64,000 nt of DNA from SB15 sp964639245 (GTDB lineage Bacteria > Chloroflexota > Anaerolineae > Aggregatilineales > J027), in assembly GCA_964639245.1 (NCBI GenBank), contig CAZXCU010000005.1, forward strand, positions 268,952 through 332,951, written 5' to 3'. The notes beneath the pieces were generated by a model. The model saw only the letters and a list, made by a program, of their open reading frames with translations, had not been told where the DNA came from and did not search any database. This document shows positions 34,780-42,742 of the stretch, piece after piece (position 1 is the stretch's first letter; each line of letters opens with the position of its first letter). Both the position numbers and the translations under genes were made by a program.

Positions 34780-36417
34780 ATGCAGAAGTTGCGCGTTATT
34801 CCCCTCGGTGGTCTTGGGGAAATTGGCAAGAACATGACGGTCTTTGAATATGGTGATAATGCCATCATCGTAGATACTGGACTCATGTTCCCCGAAGGCG
34901 ACCACCTCGGCGTGGATTATATTATCCCCGATATGGGCTACCTCTTTGAACATCAAAACCGTCTCAAAATTCATGGTATTTTTATCACACATGGACATGA
35001 AGATCATACAGGCGCAATTCACCATGTCTTAGAGCATTTTAATGCGCCCGTCTATGGCACAGCCCTGACTTGCGGCTTGATTGAAGTCAAACTCAAACAG
35101 GCCAAACTCAAGGGCGTAAGAATCAATGTATTTAAGGCGGGGGATGTCATCAAAGTTGGGCCGTTTGAAGTTGAATCGTTTCATGTTTGTCACAGCATCC
35201 CCGATGGGGTTGGGTTTGGAATTCGCACACCCGTCGGCTTGGTGGTGCATACAGGCGATTTCAAATTTGACCATACCCCGGTAGACAACTGGCCGCCCGA
35301 TTTTGCCCGCTTAGCTGCCTTCGCTAAAGAAGGGGTGCTGGCGCTTTTTGCCGACAGCACCAATGCAGATCGCCCCGGCTGGACTTCCTCCGAATCGGTC
35401 ATTGCTGCCGCGTTTGACAATGTGTTCCGTGCGGCTAAGGGGCGTATTCTGATTGCGACGTTTGCCTCCTTAATTTCGCGGATTGAACAGGCGGCGGATG
35501 CGTGTATCCGGCATGGGCGCAAAATGGCGATTCTGGGTTATTCCATGTCCGAAAATATCAAAATGGCACAGGAATTGGGCTATATTCATTTGCCGGATGA
35601 TTTGATTGTGCCGCTGGACAAAGCCCTCCAGATGAAAAAAGACAAAATTGTTTTCATGGTCACGGGCAGCCAGGGTGAACCTTCTGCTGTGTTGAGCAAA
35701 TTGGCAACCAAACGTCATAACCAGCTTGATATTGAAGTCGGGGATACGGTGATTGTCTCCGCCCACGCTATCCCCGGAAATGAAAATACGGTTTCGCGGA
35801 CAATTAACCGATTGTTCCAGCGCGGGGCGAATGTCATTTATGACTCGATCGAAAAAGTCCATGTTTCGGGTCATGCTAGCCAAGAAGAAATGAAACTGAT
35901 GATTAACCTCGTCAGACCCAAATTTTTTGTGCCGATTCATGGCGAACTGCGTCATTTACACCTCCATTCGCAAATCGCCGTAGATTTAGGCATTCCCCAT
36001 GCCAACTGTGCGGTCATCGAAAACGGCACGATTCTGGAATTCACCAAAAATCACATGAAAATTGGTGATCGTTTCCCCGGTGGGTATGTGTTTGTGGACG
36101 GGGCGAGTGTAGGCGATATTGGCCCGGCGGTGATTCGTGACCGTGAACTGTTGGCAAATGAAGGTTTTGTGACGGTGATTGGTCAAGTTAATCATCAAGG
36201 CGAACTCATCTCCGACCCCCATATCATCTCACGGGGATTTGTGTTTGTGCGCGAAGCAGATGAAATCATTGATGGTATTAAAACAACGGTGCGGAAAGCC
36301 TTAAGCAAGTCACGGAATGGGCGGCGGCAAGATGTCGTCACGGACGCGATTGCAAAGTATCTGTACCAAGAAACCAAACGCCGTCCGATGATTTTCGCGT
36401 ATATTATCGAGGTTTAA
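34780..36417 (+). CDS. rnj: Ribonuclease J
   Basis: 545 residues, a metallo-beta-lactamase/beta-CASP RNase. The start RVIPLGGLGEIGKNMTV and metal motif HGHEDH (71-76) are diagnostic. GDFKFDHTP, the beta-CASP region (ADSTNADRPGWTSSE, ATFASLISRI) and HVSGHA follow. RNase J degrades and processes RNA from 5' ends and inside, replacing RNase E. Some homologues have a C-terminal extension; this one has only the standard short C-terminal domain (about 450-545). It follows tRNA-Cys but is separated from it by a terminator. Confidence 0.95.
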   Translation: MQKLRVIPLGGLGEIGKNMTVFEYGDNAIIVDTGLMFPEGDHLGVDYIIPDMGYLFEHQNRLKIHGIFITHGHEDHTGAIHHVLEHFNAPVYGTALTCGLIEVKLKQAKLKGVRINVFKAGDVIKVGPFEVESFHVCHSIPDGVGFGIRTPVGLVVHTGDFKFDHTPVDNWPPDFARLAAFAKEGVLALFADSTNADRPGWTSSESVIAAAFDNVFRAAKGRILIATFASLISRIEQAADACIRHGRKMAILGYSMSENIKMAQELGYIHLPDDLIVPLDKALQMKKDKIVFMVTGSQGEPSAVLSKLATKRHNQLDIEVGDTVIVSAHAIPGNENTVSRTINRLFQRGANVIYDSIEKVHVSGHASQEEMKLMINLVRPKFFVPIHGELRHLHLHSQIAVDLGIPHANCAVIENGTILEFTKNHMKIGDRFPGGYVFVDGASVGDIGPAVIRDRELLANEGFVTVIGQVNHQGELISDPHIISRGFVFVREADEIIDGIKTTVRKALSKSRNGRRQDVVTDAIAKYLYQETKRRPMIFAYIIEV

Positions 36418-36478
36418 AGTTTGCGTTCTTTTGCGACCTAGCTATACTAGCGTGGTAGACTTTGGAAGGAAAATTCTG

Positions 36479-37411
36479 TTGCGGCGACTCTTTTTTTTGC
36501 TGCTCATCGCCTTATCGGTAGCGGCCTGTGGTGGGGATGACTCATCGGAAAACAGCAATCCTAATCAAGAAACTTCAAGCGAATCAACCGCCGCAACGGT
36601 GGTCAATACACCGCAAATTGTGGTCGAAGAAGCGCTTGCGGCCAGCGTCAATGGTGAACCAATTCCCCAAGAACGCTTGAACCGCGAAGTTGCCATTTAT
36701 GAAGCGGGGGGGGTGCAACAAGCCGCAGACCGTGAAGCCCTTGTTGGCACGGTGTTAGAAAGCCTGATTGCCGATAAACTGGTGGAGCAGGCAGCGGTTG
36801 AACTGGGAGTCACCGTCACTGAAGCCGAAATTGATGAACAAATTGCCCTTCTGGAACAGGAAGCCGCCAACCAGAATTATTCGGTAGATGAGTTTTTTGC
36901 CGCGCAGGGCATCAGCCGTGAGGAATATCGGGAACGCCTGCGTATCATCCTCTTGACCCAAAAAGTTAATGAGGCCGTCACCGCCGCTGTCCCCGTTACC
37001 ACCACCGAAATTCATGCCCGTCATATTCTGGTTGCGGATGAACCGACTGCCCTTGCGATTCTGGAACAACTCAACGCGGGGGCAGATTTTGCTCAATTGG
37101 CACTGCAATATTCGCTTGACCCTTCAACCCGTGAGGCTGGGGGCGATTTGGGGTGGATTGCGCCGGGCGATTTAATCCAGCGCGAGGTTGAAGATGCGAT
37201 TTTTAGCTTGCCCACTAACGCCCGCGCCCCCCAGCCCGTGAAAAGTGTGCTGGGCTATCACATTGTCGAATCGATTGAACGGGGCGAAAACCGTCCGCTT
37301 GACCCTGCCCGCCTTGCTGAACAGCGCCAGATTGCATGGGATGAATGGCTGGCACAGCGTCGGGCTTCTGCGGAGATTGTGCGTTTTGTTGGCCCAAATG
37401 CCGGGGAGTAG
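36479..37411 (+). CDS. PrsA/SurA-like peptidyl-prolyl isomerase lipoprotein
   Basis: 310 residues starting at TTG 36479, with GGAAGGA 8 bases upstream. Upstream in-frame starts at 36431 and 36452 lack such a site and would bury the signal peptide. The lipobox is SVAAC. An N-terminal SurA-like chaperone region (about 50-170: ASVNGEPIPQERLNREV) is followed by a parvulin domain (about 175-270: HARHILV, FAQLALQYSLDPS, GGDLGWI). It would help fold exported proteins at the outer face of the membrane. Only 5 bases separate it from the first of three TP-stalk genes, which suggests a shared transcript. Confidence 0.87.
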   Translation: MRRLFFLLLIALSVAACGGDDSSENSNPNQETSSESTAATVVNTPQIVVEEALAASVNGEPIPQERLNREVAIYEAGGVQQAADREALVGTVLESLIADKLVEQAAVELGVTVTEAEIDEQIALLEQEAANQNYSVDEFFAAQGISREEYRERLRIILLTQKVNEAVTAAVPVTTTEIHARHILVADEPTALAILEQLNAGADFAQLALQYSLDPSTREAGGDLGWIAPGDLIQREVEDAIFSLPTNARAPQPVKSVLGYHIVESIERGENRPLDPARLAEQRQIAWDEWLAQRRASAEIVRFVGPNAGE

Positions 37412-37416
37412 CTACT

Positions 37417-37710
37417 TTGCAAAATCAGGAATCGAACAGTATTTATAACATCGTCAGTATTGTTTTTCTGGTGCTGAGTTTGTGTATTTGTTTAACCACC
37501 GTGGGGATGATTTCGGGTGCAGTGCCGGTGCCGGGACCGCTTGAACCAGCCACAGATGTTCCGTTGCCCACTCTTGGCACCCCTGCTTCCTTAACGCCAA
37601 CAAATACCTTCACCGTCACACCGCAACCCACATGGACTCCATTTGGGACAGCTGCGCCAACGCTCACCGAAACACCAGTTACACCCGCGCCAGCGCCGGG
37701 TTCAGGGTAA
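37417..37710 (+). CDS. Short Thr/Pro-stalk membrane protein (trio member 1)
   Basis: 97 residues starting at TTG 37417, 8 bases after GGGGAG. A membrane segment (about 9-33) is followed by PATDVPLPTLG and a TP-rich tail that ends the protein. It resembles the N-terminal parts of the next two proteins but has no terminal domain. It may be a reduced copy, or it could serve as a membrane anchor alone. An in-frame ATG at 37345 lies inside the foldase gene and is unlikely to be the start. Confidence 0.6.
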   Translation: MQNQESNSIYNIVSIVFLVLSLCICLTTVGMISGAVPVPGPLEPATDVPLPTLGTPASLTPTNTFTVTPQPTWTPFGTAAPTLTETPVTPAPAPGSG

Positions 37711-37715
37711 AGTGT

Positions 37716-38537
37716 ATGGGTTCTAAACCGGTCTATAATCTTATTACGATCTTTTTTCTGTTCATGTCGGTGATTATCTGCGGGATAACGCTCGGCTGGA
37801 CAACGGATTCGCTGGCAGTACCAGAATTTATCGCCCCAGCGACGGATGTGCCTGCGCCGGAAGTTTTGGCTTTTGCGACCTTCACGCCTTCAATGACTCC
37901 CACCGTGACAGCAACACCCACCATCACGTTGACCTTCACGCCGAGTCCAACGAACAGTCCAACCGCCACGCAAACACCCACGGATACCAGCACCCCAACA
38001 AATACGAATACGCCGACCATTACGCCCACATCGACCCCCTCGTCAACGGCGACTCCTTCACGGACATTCACGCTGACCTTCACGCCAGCCCCGCCGACTT
38101 TTACTTTTACCCCGTCTTTCACGCCCTCTCCCACCGGGCCAACCGCCACTGCAACTTCCACTCCCGCACCATTTCCCTTTGTTGTTCCAACCGGAACGCT
38201 GCGGTTGCGTCCCGATTTGAATGGGACATGCACTTTTCAGGGATTTGGCGGGAACGTCTTTGATTTGATTGGCGAACCCATTAACGGGTTGAATATTGTG
38301 GTAACAGGTGTTGGCTTACCCGAAAGTGGTGCTGTGACGACGAGTGGAAGCAATGCTGCTTATGGGCCGGGTGGATGGGAAGTCCGCGTGGCGGATGCCA
38401 TCAACAGCAACAGCTACACTGTTCAATTGCAAAAAGCCGATGGCACGGTGTTGTCTGCGCCGGTGGCAGTCACTTTTCCGAATGACTGTGACCAGAATCT
38501 TGTCCTAATTCGTTTTGACCAAATCCGACCCTACTAA
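37716..38537 (+). CDS. Thr/Pro-stalk membrane protein with C-terminal beta domain (trio member 2)
   Basis: 273 residues. Membrane segment at about 8-30, then PATDVPAPEV, a long run of TPT/TFTPS repeats (about 50-155), and a C-terminal domain of about 110 residues. The domain starts with CTFQGFGGNVFDLIGEPI and ends with a second Cys and a beta strand (CDQNLVLIRF). It resembles carboxypeptidase-regulatory or surface beta-sandwich folds, with one Cys at each end that could form a disulfide. The repeats look like mucin-type glycosylation sites. The start ATG 37716 is 5 bases after the previous stop. Confidence 0.7.
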   Translation: MGSKPVYNLITIFFLFMSVIICGITLGWTTDSLAVPEFIAPATDVPAPEVLAFATFTPSMTPTVTATPTITLTFTPSPTNSPTATQTPTDTSTPTNTNTPTITPTSTPSSTATPSRTFTLTFTPAPPTFTFTPSFTPSPTGPTATATSTPAPFPFVVPTGTLRLRPDLNGTCTFQGFGGNVFDLIGEPINGLNIVVTGVGLPESGAVTTSGSNAAYGPGGWEVRVADAINSNSYTVQLQKADGTVLSAPVAVTFPNDCDQNLVLIRFDQIRPY

Positions 38538-39363
38538 CTTGGCACGTCCGACCCCCACACGAGGCCGTTCACGCGGCCTCACCACTTTGTTTGACCTGAT
38601 TACGGTGGTCATGCTGCTGGCTAGCATCGGGCTAGTTATTGGCACATTTTTGATTATTTCTAATCCTGATGTGCCATTTAATCCGCTCCCTTTGTCCACG
38701 CTGCCGCCCGTTTTAGAATTTCCGACGGTGACACTGACCCCAAGCATTACCCCCACCTTCACCCCGTCCATGACATTTACGCCATCCGTTACGCCGCTTC
38801 CCCCCACCCCAAGCCACACGCCAACCGTGACTCTCACCCCAACGCTGACCCCTTCGCCAACGCTTTCTTCCACCCCTGTTGTACCGGGATTGCCAACGAA
38901 CACCCCGAATCCCGCCACACCCATTACCGAAGAAGGCTTGCCCGCCCAACCCGGCATTATCATTCCGACTAGCCCACTGATTCCGGTGACGGTGGATCCA
39001 AATGTACCCTTTCCCTTTGGCGCATTTGACCCCACCTATCGCGCTGCGGCAAGCTGCGACACGCTCATTATTGCGGGTTCGGTGATTGATCTTTTCGGGC
39101 AACCTTTAATCGACACCAATCTCGCCGTCGAACTGGCGGGCGAACAATTTTTAGAGGTACGTTTTTCAGGGTCAGCTACCACATATAGCCCATCAGGATT
39201 TGAATTTGTGGTGGGCAGCGCACCCCAGCGGCGTTCATTTTCGCTGCGCTTGTTAGGCACATCCGGCGAAGCGCTCTCTGATTATATATTTGTGACCACG
39301 GGCGAAACCTGCCAGCAAAATATTCTCTACCTCGAATTCATTCAAAACCGCGACTTCCGCTAA
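38515..39363 (+). CDS. Thr/Pro-stalk membrane protein with C-terminal beta domain (trio member 3)
   Basis: Up to 282 residues. A basic start, membrane segment (about 27-48), TP-rich stalk (about 65-150) and a C-terminal domain. The domain (CDTLIIAGSVIDLFGQPL to CQQNILYLEF) is clearly related to that of the previous protein, with a Cys near each end. The start is uncertain: TTG 38515 overlaps the previous gene by 23 bases, while TTG 38539 starts just after its stop. Neither has a good ribosome site. Function unknown; it is probably a surface protein. Confidence 0.68.
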   Translation: MTKSDPTNLARPTPTRGRSRGLTTLFDLITVVMLLASIGLVIGTFLIISNPDVPFNPLPLSTLPPVLEFPTVTLTPSITPTFTPSMTFTPSVTPLPPTPSHTPTVTLTPTLTPSPTLSSTPVVPGLPTNTPNPATPITEEGLPAQPGIIIPTSPLIPVTVDPNVPFPFGAFDPTYRAAASCDTLIIAGSVIDLFGQPLIDTNLAVELAGEQFLEVRFSGSATTYSPSGFEFVVGSAPQRRSFSLRLLGTSGEALSDYIFVTTGETCQQNILYLEFIQNRDFR

Positions 39364-39452
39364 ATTTGTCGGATTGCACATGGCGCTTGATAAGTCCTTC
39401 GTGCATGATAAAATCGGCTCGTTCATTTCATCACAAATGAGAACTGACTCAA

Positions 39453-40520
39453 ATGAATTTAGATGATAAACAGCACCTTGAATCAATCGACCAAAGTCAT
39501 ATGCTTGCCCACATTAACGGGTTACCAGAACAATTTGAACAGGCTTTTCAATTTGGTTTAACCCTTCCTCTCCCCGACTCTTTTCACACTATTCAACAAG
39601 TTATTGTTTGTGGGATGGGAGGCTCAGCCATCGGCGGTGATTTTCTGGCCTCGCTGATGCAGGAGAAAGGCACGATTCCCGTTTTTGTATGTCGTGGCTA
39701 TACCTTGCCAGCATGGGCAAAAACGGATCAAACACTGGTGATTGCTAGCAGTTTTTCCGGCAATACCGAAGAAACCCTTGCCGCTTATGACATGGCAACG
39801 ACCCGCAATTTACCCGTATTATCCATCACCACAGGCGGCAAACTTGCCGAGCAAACCGCCGCTAATCCCAACCATGTTTTGTGGAAATTTGACCATGTTT
39901 CCCCACCCCGTGCGGCGCTTGGCTGGAGTGTTGGACTCCTACTGGCATTAGCGCATCGGTTAAAATGGATGCCGAATCTTGAATCGGATGTCCAATCGGC
40001 GGTAGACATGATGAAAAAATATCGCCCTCAATACGGATTTGAGGTTTCCGCCGATATAAATGCTGCCAAACGGCAGGCGGGGCAATTTATGGGACGTTTC
40101 CCCGTTTTTTATGGCGGTGGCGCGTTTGAAACCGTAGCCCGTCGCTGGAAAACCCAATTCAATGAAAACAGCAAAATCTGGGCGATGTATGAACCTATGC
40201 CCGAAGCCAATCATAACGGGGTGGTGGGCATCGAATTTCCTGAACAGCAGCTTGGCAAAACGGTTGCACTGTTCATCCGTTCCAGAGCATACGACCATCC
40301 CCGTGTGGCGCTCCGCCACGAATTGACTTCGCAGCTTTTCCTCCAAGCGGGGGTGAATATTGATAGCTTCACGCCAGAAGGAGACACCCTGCTGGCACAA
40401 ATGATGCACGCCGTTTTATTTGGCGATTATATGAGTTTTTACGCTGCCATCGCCCACAATGCAGACCCCACCCTGATATGGCCGATTGACCAGTTAAAAG
40501 AACAGCTTGCTCAAGCGTAA
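39453..40520 (+). CDS. Bifunctional phosphoglucose/phosphomannose isomerase
   Basis: 355 residues with two SIS folds. VIVCGMGGSAIGGDF, SSFSGNTEET and a C-terminal PGI/PMI segment (EANHNGVVGIEFPE) fit the archaeal/bacterial bifunctional family. It interconverts glucose-6-P, fructose-6-P and mannose-6-P. This feeds glycolysis (with gpmI and the aldolase elsewhere in the window) and mannose-containing glycans. It is followed 21 bases later by the SerC-like gene. Its length is typical. Confidence 0.9.
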   Translation: MNLDDKQHLESIDQSHMLAHINGLPEQFEQAFQFGLTLPLPDSFHTIQQVIVCGMGGSAIGGDFLASLMQEKGTIPVFVCRGYTLPAWAKTDQTLVIASSFSGNTEETLAAYDMATTRNLPVLSITTGGKLAEQTAANPNHVLWKFDHVSPPRAALGWSVGLLLALAHRLKWMPNLESDVQSAVDMMKKYRPQYGFEVSADINAAKRQAGQFMGRFPVFYGGGAFETVARRWKTQFNENSKIWAMYEPMPEANHNGVVGIEFPEQQLGKTVALFIRSRAYDHPRVALRHELTSQLFLQAGVNIDSFTPEGDTLLAQMMHAVLFGDYMSFYAAIAHNADPTLIWPIDQLKEQLAQA

Positions 40521-40541
40521 GGTAAAAGGAGTAGAGAGCCA

Positions 40542-41633
40542 ATGGCTGACCATATTCGTTTGTTTATTCCCGGCCCCGTTGAAGTGCGTAAGGAAATTTT
40601 GGACGCACAAACCGCGTGGATGATTGGGCATCGTTCATCCGATTTTGCTGATTTATATGCCCGTTTGCAACCCAAGCTCAAAGCCGCTTTCAAAACCGAA
40701 AAAGGCCGTGTATATACCTATACATCGTCCGGTTCGGGAATCTGGGAAAGTGCTTCACGTTGCTGTGTGCGGGATGGCAAGAAAATTTTGCACCTTGTTT
40801 CCGGCGCATTTAGCGAACGTTGGGCGGGTGTGAGCGAAGAAAATGGCAAAAGTGTGGATATTCTGGAAGTGGAATGGGGCAAAGCCATCACCGCCAACCA
40901 GCTTGCTGAGGCCCTTCAAAAAGGGGAATACGATGCCGTTGCTTGTGTGTACAATGAAACCAGCACCGGCGTTTTGCACCCCGTTTCTGAATATGCCGAA
41001 GTGATGAAAAATTACCCTGATACCCTCTTTTTGGTGGATGCCGTCAGTGGTTTCTTGGGAGCGGATATTCGCACCGATGAATGGGGCATTGATATTTGCC
41101 TCGCCAGCTCACAAAAAGCAATGGCACTCCCGCCCGGCATCGCGTTTGCGGCGGTGTCAGACCGTGTGCTAGAACGTGCCAAAGAAGTCAAAAATCGTGG
41201 CTATTATTTTGATGTGATTACCATGGAAAAATCACACGTCAAAAATAACACCCCCGCCACACCGCCCATTGCGCTGATGTACGCGGCAGACAAACAATTG
41301 GATGACATCATGGCAGAAGGGTTGGAAAACCGCTTTGCCCGTCACCAAAAAATGGCTGAATTCACCCGCGCATGGGCTGCCGAAGTCGGTTTTGAAATGT
41401 TCTCCCAAGACGGTTATCACTCACCCACCCTGACCACCGTTGCCAACAATTTGAATGTGGATGTTTCTGCCATGAACAAATTTCTCAAGGCACGCGGCAT
41501 GATGGTGTCCAATGGCTATGGCAAAATCAAAGACAAATCCATCCGTATCGCGCATATGGGCGACTGCCAGATGGAACACATCGAAGCCGTTTGCGGCGGA
41601 ATGACCGACTATCTGAACAGCACACGGAGCTAA
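40542..41633 (+). CDS. Class V aminotransferase, probably phosphoserine or serine-type
   Basis: 363 residues of the alanine-glyoxylate/serine-pyruvate/SerC-like family. The opening LFIPGPVEVRKEIL, YTYTSSGSGIWES, and PLP lysine K192 in SSQKAMALPPG are diagnostic. It lies immediately before serA, so a role as the phosphoserine aminotransferase that follows PGDH in serine synthesis is likely. Classical SerC has a different sequence, and serine-glyoxylate activity is the main alternative. The gene has GGAG just before its stop, which serves serA. Confidence 0.83.
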   Translation: MADHIRLFIPGPVEVRKEILDAQTAWMIGHRSSDFADLYARLQPKLKAAFKTEKGRVYTYTSSGSGIWESASRCCVRDGKKILHLVSGAFSERWAGVSEENGKSVDILEVEWGKAITANQLAEALQKGEYDAVACVYNETSTGVLHPVSEYAEVMKNYPDTLFLVDAVSGFLGADIRTDEWGIDICLASSQKAMALPPGIAFAAVSDRVLERAKEVKNRGYYFDVITMEKSHVKNNTPATPPIALMYAADKQLDDIMAEGLENRFARHQKMAEFTRAWAAEVGFEMFSQDGYHSPTLTTVANNLNVDVSAMNKFLKARGMMVSNGYGKIKDKSIRIAHMGDCQMEHIEAVCGGMTDYLNSTRS

Positions 41634-41638
41634 CCCCC

Positions 41639-42610
41639 ATGCACATCATTGTCCCTGACAATCTTGACAAAATCGGGTTAGAAATGTTGGCAGCAACACC
41701 CGGTGTAACCTATGAAGCACCAGCCAAAATGACCCGCGATGAACTGCTTGCTAAAGCCAGCACCGCCGATGGGTTGATTATTCGCAGCGCCACCAATGTC
41801 GATGCCCCCATGTTTGATGCGCTTACCAATATCAAAGCCATTGCGCGAGCAGGGGTCGGGGTGGATAACGTCGATTTAGAATTGGCGACTGAACGGGGTG
41901 TGGTGGTGATGAACGCGCCGGATGGCAACACCATTGCTACCACCGAACAAGCGTTTGCCCTGATGCTTTCTTTAGCCCGTCACATTCCCCATGCCCATCT
42001 GTCAATGAAAGAAGGCAAATGGGATAAAAAATCTTTCATGGGAACAGAACTGCGCGGTAAAACCTTGGGTATCATCGGGTTTGGACGGGTGGGGCAGGCG
42101 GTTGCTAAACGTGCCATCGCTTTTGAAATGACCGTGATTGCCTATGACCCCTATGTGACTCAAGAACGCGCCGGGGCGATGGGTGTCACAATGAAAGCGC
42201 TGGATGAACTTTTTGCCGAAGCCGATTACATTACCCTGCACTCTGTTGCCACCGTTGAAACCAAAGGCATGATTAACGCTGCCAATATCGCTAAAATGAA
42301 AAACGGGGTACGGATTATCAATGCGGCGCGTGGTTCACTTATCAACGAAGCCGAACTCGCCGAAGCGGTCAAATCTGGCAAGGTTGCTGGCGCAGCATTG
42401 GATGTTTTTGCTGTAGAACCGCCGGATGCAGATAACCCCCTGATTAATTTGCCCGGCGTGATTCACACCCCCCATTTGGGTGCGAGTACCCTTGAGGCGC
42501 AAAATGAAGTAGCGATTCAAGCTGTGCGGAATTTGCTCAACGCCCTACTGAATCATGAATACAACAACGTTGTTAATCCTGACGTGCTGAAAAAATTGCA
42601 GCACGCATAA
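41639..42610 (+). CDS. serA: D-3-phosphoglycerate dehydrogenase, short form
   Basis: 323 residues from ATG 41639, with GGAG nine bases upstream. The NAD fold is LGIIGFGRVGQAVAKRA. Catalytic residues are in AARGSLINEAE (Arg), the following FAVEPPD (Glu) and HTPHLGAST (His). It has no ACT or allosteric domain, so it should lack serine feedback by that route. It oxidises 3-phosphoglycerate to phosphohydroxypyruvate. With the preceding aminotransferase it covers two of three steps of serine synthesis. A terminator follows. Confidence 0.88.
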   Translation: MHIIVPDNLDKIGLEMLAATPGVTYEAPAKMTRDELLAKASTADGLIIRSATNVDAPMFDALTNIKAIARAGVGVDNVDLELATERGVVVMNAPDGNTIATTEQAFALMLSLARHIPHAHLSMKEGKWDKKSFMGTELRGKTLGIIGFGRVGQAVAKRAIAFEMTVIAYDPYVTQERAGAMGVTMKALDELFAEADYITLHSVATVETKGMINAANIAKMKNGVRIINAARGSLINEAELAEAVKSGKVAGAALDVFAVEPPDADNPLINLPGVIHTPHLGASTLEAQNEVAIQAVRNLLNALLNHEYNNVVNPDVLKKLQHA

Positions 42611-42620
42611 ATAAACAGTG

Positions 42621-42656
42621 CAGGGTGGGTTAAAATATGTGTTTTAATCCACCCTG
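42621..42656 (+). terminator. Strong hairpin after serA
   Basis: A 15-bp stem with one G-T pair (CAGGGTGGGTTAAAA with TTTTAATCCACCCTG, loop TATGTG), 10 bases after the serA stop. It has few Ts after it, but internal T/A runs are present. Confidence 0.7.
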
Positions 42657-42699
42657 TTACCTGAGATTTTTCCAACACCTGACAAGAAATATACATACG

Positions 42700-42736
42700 A
42701 AAAGAGTCTGGCACGATCAATCGCCAGACTCTTTTT
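42700..42736. terminator. Terminator of glyQS
   Basis: 13-bp stem AAAAGAGTCTGGC with GCCAGACTCTTTT around a 10-base loop. A/T runs at both ends let it act in both directions; the minus-strand use ends the glyQS transcript. Confidence 0.87.
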
Positions 42737-42742
42737 AGAGGA

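Noticed and set aside
36431..36478. Longer N-terminus for the foldase lipoprotein
   Set aside because: It has no ribosome site and would put 16 residues before the signal peptide. TTG 36479 has a good site.
38515..38537. Overlap between trio genes as evidence of a frameshift
   Set aside because: Both genes have complete domains and normal stops. A short overlap is common here.
37900..38860. Short tandem DNA repeats that could be a CRISPR or VNTR array
   Set aside because: They are degenerate codon repeats of the Thr/Pro stalk, without regular repeat-spacer structure.
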